A DNA stretch of 27,637 nt from Andreesenia sp964489735 (GTDB taxonomy: Bacteria; Bacillota; Clostridia; Tissierellales; Gottschalkiaceae), in contig CAZBAL010000023.1 of NCBI GenBank assembly GCA_964489735.1, forward strand, positions 1-27,637, given 5' to 3'. Positions 25,135 through 27,637 of this stretch are shown here, in pieces. A model generated the notes under the pieces. It had not been told where the DNA came from, ran no database searches, and saw only the letters and a list, made by a program, of their open reading frames with translations. Both the position numbers and the translations under genes were made by a program. The first letter of the stretch is position 1. Every line of letters begins with the position of its first letter.

Positions 25135-26388
25135 ATGGCAGAAGAAAAGGTTAATGATAAACCAGTGAAAAAAGTTAGGAAAAAATTGATTGCGAGGGTT
25201 AAATGTAAAGGTGACTTATGCAATATGCATGAAAAAGTAATTGTTGAAGGAATAGATGATTGTAAAGCAGCTTCTGAACTCGAAACAGAAGGAAAAGAAT
25301 GTACATATGGCTGCTTAGGATATGGTTCCTGTGCTAAGGCTTGTCCATTTGGCGCTATAGACATGATCGATGGACTTGCGGTTGTTAATAAAGAAAAATG
25401 TAAGGGTTGTAGACTTTGCGTTAAGGCTTGTCCAAAAGACATAATTGATATGATACCTGAGGAACAGGAAGTGGTAGTTGATTGTAGCAGTAAAGATGTT
25501 GGAAAAGATGTAAGAGCAAAGTGTAAAGTTGGATGTATAGGGTGTAAAATGTGTCAAAGAGCCTGTCCAGTTGGTGCAATCACATTTGAGGATAATCTTG
25601 CGGATATTGACTACGAAAAATGCATAAACTGTAAAGTTTGTGCGAAAAAATGCCCTACAAAAGCTATAACTACTAAGTTCGACGAGATAGAACTTGTAGC
25701 TAAGGTAATATGTAAAGGTAGCTTTACTAATATGGTCAATAAGCAGATAGATGAAAAAATAGTAGGTTGTGTGGCAGCTGCAGAAGTTGCAGATCCAGAG
25801 ACTTCTTGTATGGACGGTTGCTTGGGGTATGGAACATGTGCTGAGGCTTGTCCTTTTGATGCAATACAGATGCTCGATGGAGTAGCTGTTGTAGATAAGG
25901 ATAAATGTGAAGCATGTAAAATTTGTGTTAAAGTATGTCCGAGAAATGTTATAGATATGGTTCCGAAGGAGCAGGATGTAATAGTGGAGTGTTCATCTAA
26001 GCTAAGAGGGAAACCTGTAAAAGATGTCTGTAAGGTTGGATGCATAGGATGTACTATGTGCGTTAAGGAATGTGAGTTCTTTGCGATGAATTTTGATAAT
26101 AACTTGGCGACTGTGTTCTATGAGAACTGTACAAATTGTACACTCTGTGCTCAAAAATGTCCTACTAAGGCAATCGGAGCAAATTTAGAGGGCAAAGTAA
26201 AAGTTGTAGCTCAGATAGATCCGGAAAAATGTATCGGATGTACAGTTTGCTGGACTTCTTGTCCTGTTTTTGCAGTAGAAGGTCATAGAGAAGAACCACA
26301 CTGGGTTAAACTGGATGAATGTATAGGGTGCCAGTACTGTGCTAAGAGATGCCCTGAAGAGGCAATTAAAATGACGGTTAGAGCTTAG
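25135..26388 (+). CDS. Ten-cluster polyferredoxin made of two RnfB C-terminal-like modules plus a two-cluster tail
   Basis: A 417-residue soluble iron-sulfur protein without signal or membrane segment. Module 1 (about 17-180) matches the Fe-S half of RnfB: 'CTYGCLGYGSCAKACP' (C56, 60, 66, 70), then CxxCxxCxxxCP at C89-C99, C134-C144 and C163-C173. Module 2 (about 186-348) repeats this at C225-C239, C258-C268, C303-C313 and C332-C342. A tail has two further motifs (C366-C376, C396-C406), giving ten [4Fe-4S] motifs. Module 2 is decayed: Cys29 is replaced by Thr198, and the Pro after C313 is Glu. RnfB's membrane anchor is missing. ATG 25135 is chosen for its GGGGG site; the longer in-frame ATG at 25051 would overlap the inverted repeat. 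Likely a multi-centre electron carrier; partners unknown. Confidence 0.85.
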   Translation: MAEEKVNDKPVKKVRKKLIARVKCKGDLCNMHEKVIVEGIDDCKAASELETEGKECTYGCLGYGSCAKACPFGAIDMIDGLAVVNKEKCKGCRLCVKACPKDIIDMIPEEQEVVVDCSSKDVGKDVRAKCKVGCIGCKMCQRACPVGAITFEDNLADIDYEKCINCKVCAKKCPTKAITTKFDEIELVAKVICKGSFTNMVNKQIDEKIVGCVAAAEVADPETSCMDGCLGYGTCAEACPFDAIQMLDGVAVVDKDKCEACKICVKVCPRNVIDMVPKEQDVIVECSSKLRGKPVKDVCKVGCIGCTMCVKECEFFAMNFDNNLATVFYENCTNCTLCAQKCPTKAIGANLEGKVKVVAQIDPEKCIGCTVCWTSCPVFAVEGHREEPHWVKLDECIGCQYCAKRCPEEAIKMTVRA

Positions 26389-26421
26389 AAAACAAGGCAA
26401 ATCATACCATAAAATAAATCA

Positions 26422-26452
26422 TTGCCCAATTTTTATTCTTTTTTGTTATAAT
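26422..26452 (+). promoter_or_regulatory. Candidate promoter of the second polyferredoxin
   Basis: TTGCCC (26422-26427) and TATAAT (26447-26452) have a 19-base T-rich spacer, and the -10 lies 36 bases before the ATG. The -10 is a perfect match; the spacer is longer than ideal. It implies that the second ferredoxin can be transcribed on its own. Confidence 0.45.
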
Positions 26453-26488
26453 TGTGTTAAGAGGAATAAAAAACAGGGGGTTTTTATA

Positions 26489-27226
26489 ATGACTATGTTA
26501 AAGGCTAATAGTAAAGCTAAGAAGATTAGAAAAATTGCTAAAGTTATGTGTAAGGGGTCATCATGCAATGTTCAGGCTAAAGTGATGATCGAAGGTGTTA
26601 CAGACTGTAAGTCAGGAGCTCAATTTGAAACCAGCGGAGAAGAGTGTACATATGGTTGTCTAGGTTATGGAAGCTGTAAAGCTGTATGTCCTTTTGATGC
26701 TATTGAAATAGTTGACAATTTAGCGATAGTAAATCCTGAGAAGTGTAAAGGCTGTACGCTTTGTGTTAAGGAATGTCCTAAAAATATAATTGAAATGGTT
26801 CCAGCAGACCAGGAAGTTATAGTTGAATGTTCTAACAAAGATATGGGTAAAGATGTAAGAAGCAAATGTACAGTTGGATGTATAGCTTGTCAGATGTGTG
26901 TTAGAGCATGTCCTTTCTGGGCAATGGACTTTGAAGATAATCTAGCAAAAGTTAACTATGAGAAGTGCACTAGCTGTACAATATGTGCTCAGAAGTGTCC
27001 AACAAAAGCGATAGGTGCAGATCTTGAAGGTAAAGTTAATATTGTTGCAGAAATAGATGAAGAAAAATGCATAGGCTGTACTAGATGTGCAACAGTTTGC
27101 CCTGTAACAGCTATAGATGGTCACAGAGAAGAGGCTCATAGAGTAAGAGTTGCAGACTGTGTTGGCTGTCAATTATGCTCTAAAGAGTGTCCAGTTGATG
27201 CAATAGCTATGGTGTCAAAAGCTTAA
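26489..27226 (+). CDS. Six-cluster polyferredoxin, single RnfB-like module plus two-cluster tail
   Basis: A 245-residue soluble paralogue of the preceding gene product. It has one RnfB-like module (about 14-175): 'CTYGCLGYGSCKAVCP' (C53, 57, 63, 67), then CxxCxxCxxxCP at C86-C96, C131-C141 and C160-C170. The same tail follows, at C194-C204 and C224-C234. That makes six [4Fe-4S] motifs. Extra conserved cysteines C21, C26 and C40 mirror C24, C29 and C43 of the larger protein. The tail 'EKCIGCTRCATVCPVTAIDGHREEAH' closely follows the larger protein's 'EKCIGCTVCWTSCPVFAVEGHREEPH', so the genes arose by duplication. The GGGGGTTTTT leader is shared too. Expected to carry electrons for Rnf-, hydrogenase- or oxidoreductase-type partners; the partner is not shown. 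Confidence 0.87.
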   Translation: MTMLKANSKAKKIRKIAKVMCKGSSCNVQAKVMIEGVTDCKSGAQFETSGEECTYGCLGYGSCKAVCPFDAIEIVDNLAIVNPEKCKGCTLCVKECPKNIIEMVPADQEVIVECSNKDMGKDVRSKCTVGCIACQMCVRACPFWAMDFEDNLAKVNYEKCTSCTICAQKCPTKAIGADLEGKVNIVAEIDEEKCIGCTRCATVCPVTAIDGHREEAHRVRVADCVGCQLCSKECPVDAIAMVSKA

Positions 27227-27470
27227 ACTGTGTCAAAAGTTTAATAATATAAGACTTAACGAGGATTTAACATAAAATCTTATGTCTTATATTAAAATAT
27301 ATTGTACAAGACTATAATGCTTTAAACTATTAATGCGAGGCTTTTATGCTTGTTATTAGATTAAGAATTATAGTGTGGATGTAGTCAGATTAATTCAAGC
27401 TAGACATGCACATAGTTGATATTTTGATTTATGGGCAGTTTAGATTGATTGTATACTTTAATTCATTCCC
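27227..27470. other. Intergenic region before ftcD
   Basis: AT-rich DNA with no credible gene. It holds one inverted repeat: TAATATAAGAC-type arms at 27245-27255 and 27284-27294 (11 bp perfect) around a 28-base interior that can pair again (GATTTAACATAAAATC). It lies 19 bases after the second ferredoxin stop codon and may end that transcript, although a T run is missing. Confidence 0.4.
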
Positions 27471-27499
27471 TTTATAAAGTAAGTAATATGTGCTATAAT
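27471..27499 (+). promoter_or_regulatory. Promoter of ftcD
   Basis: TTTATA (27471-27476), a 17-base spacer and a perfect TATAAT (27494-27499) preceded by TGC, an extended -10. The distance to the ATG is 59 bases. Confidence 0.6.
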
Positions 27500-27558
27500 T
27501 AGGGGGACAACGCATTAATGTATTAAATTAATTAGATCATTGAAAGGAGTTTGATTAA

Positions 27559-27637
27559 ATGTCAGAAGGTAAAAAGTACATTTTAGCCGTTCCTAACTTT
27601 AGTGACGGTAGAAGAGAAGACGTTATTGAAGCAGTAG
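27559..27637 (+). CDS. ftcD: Glutamate formimidoyltransferase, 5' end only
   Basis: The first 26 codons of a gene cut by the window edge. 'YILAVPNFSDGRREDVIEAV' matches the invariant N terminus of glutamate formimidoyltransferase (VPNFSEGR in most members). This enzyme transfers the formimino group from N-formimino-glutamate, a histidine-breakdown product, to tetrahydrofolate. AAAGGAG lies ten bases before the ATG, and a good promoter precedes it. Whether a cyclodeaminase domain is fused, or hut genes follow, cannot be seen. Confidence 0.85.
   Translation, partial: MSEGKKYILAVPNFSDGRREDVIEAV

Noticed and set aside
25107..27172. Several open frames on the minus strand opposite the polyferredoxin genes
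   Set aside because: They are shadows of cysteine-rich coding sequence on the plus strand, lack ribosome sites and give low-complexity Ser/Thr/His-rich products.

Overview
The window looks like chromosome from a low-GC, anaerobic Firmicute of the class Clostridia (or a close relative such as Tissierellia). The support is AT-rich intergenic DNA, heavy use of AGA and ATA codons, strong GGAGG-type ribosome binding sites (several driving TTG starts), an S-layer-homology protein, and two cysteine-rich polyferredoxins built from the RnfB C-terminal domain. No rRNA, tRNA, insertion sequence, prophage or CRISPR array was seen. The species cannot be named from the sequence alone.

Layout. 1-2.9 kb (minus): a secreted SLH-domain protein and an MFS transporter. 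3.1-5.6 kb (plus): a flavodoxin-fold protein with a compact four-cysteine motif, an Ntn-type linear amide hydrolase, and the rRNA methyltransferase RlmH. 5.7-6.7 kb (minus): lipoate-protein ligase. 6.9-9.4 kb (plus): a two-gene ABC-2 exporter. 9.6-12.4 kb (plus): the TrkA/TrkH potassium uptake pair. 12.6-14.9 kb (plus): pirin and a MATE exporter. 15.0-18.2 kb (minus): a small lipoprotein, a membrane-anchored GH26-like glycosidase and a 1-Cys/Prx6-type peroxiredoxin. 18.4-21.8 kb (minus): two translationally coupled ABC half-transporters. 22.2-24.4 kb (plus): a nitroreductase and PurH. 24.6-27.2 kb (plus): a small membrane protein and two polyferredoxins with 10 and 6 predicted [4Fe-4S] motifs. 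The last 79 bases begin glutamate formimidoyltransferase.

Most genes are single transcription units separated by clear hairpin terminators, so this is largely a housekeeping and transport neighbourhood rather than one large operon. Two parts stand out. First, the ABC half-transporter pair lies behind a near-consensus Fur box, a second Fur-like dyad and a six-copy 10-bp tandem repeat. Together with its NBD sequences, this suggests an iron- or siderophore-related transporter of the YbtPQ/IrtAB type. Second, the tandem polyferredoxins have no membrane anchor. They look like the RnfB ferredoxin domain cut loose, extended by a two-cluster tail and, in the larger protein, duplicated internally with partial decay of the second copy. 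They share an unusual leader in which the Shine-Dalgarno is a G5 run followed by T5. In the first gene that run is also the 3' arm of a 13-bp inverted repeat.
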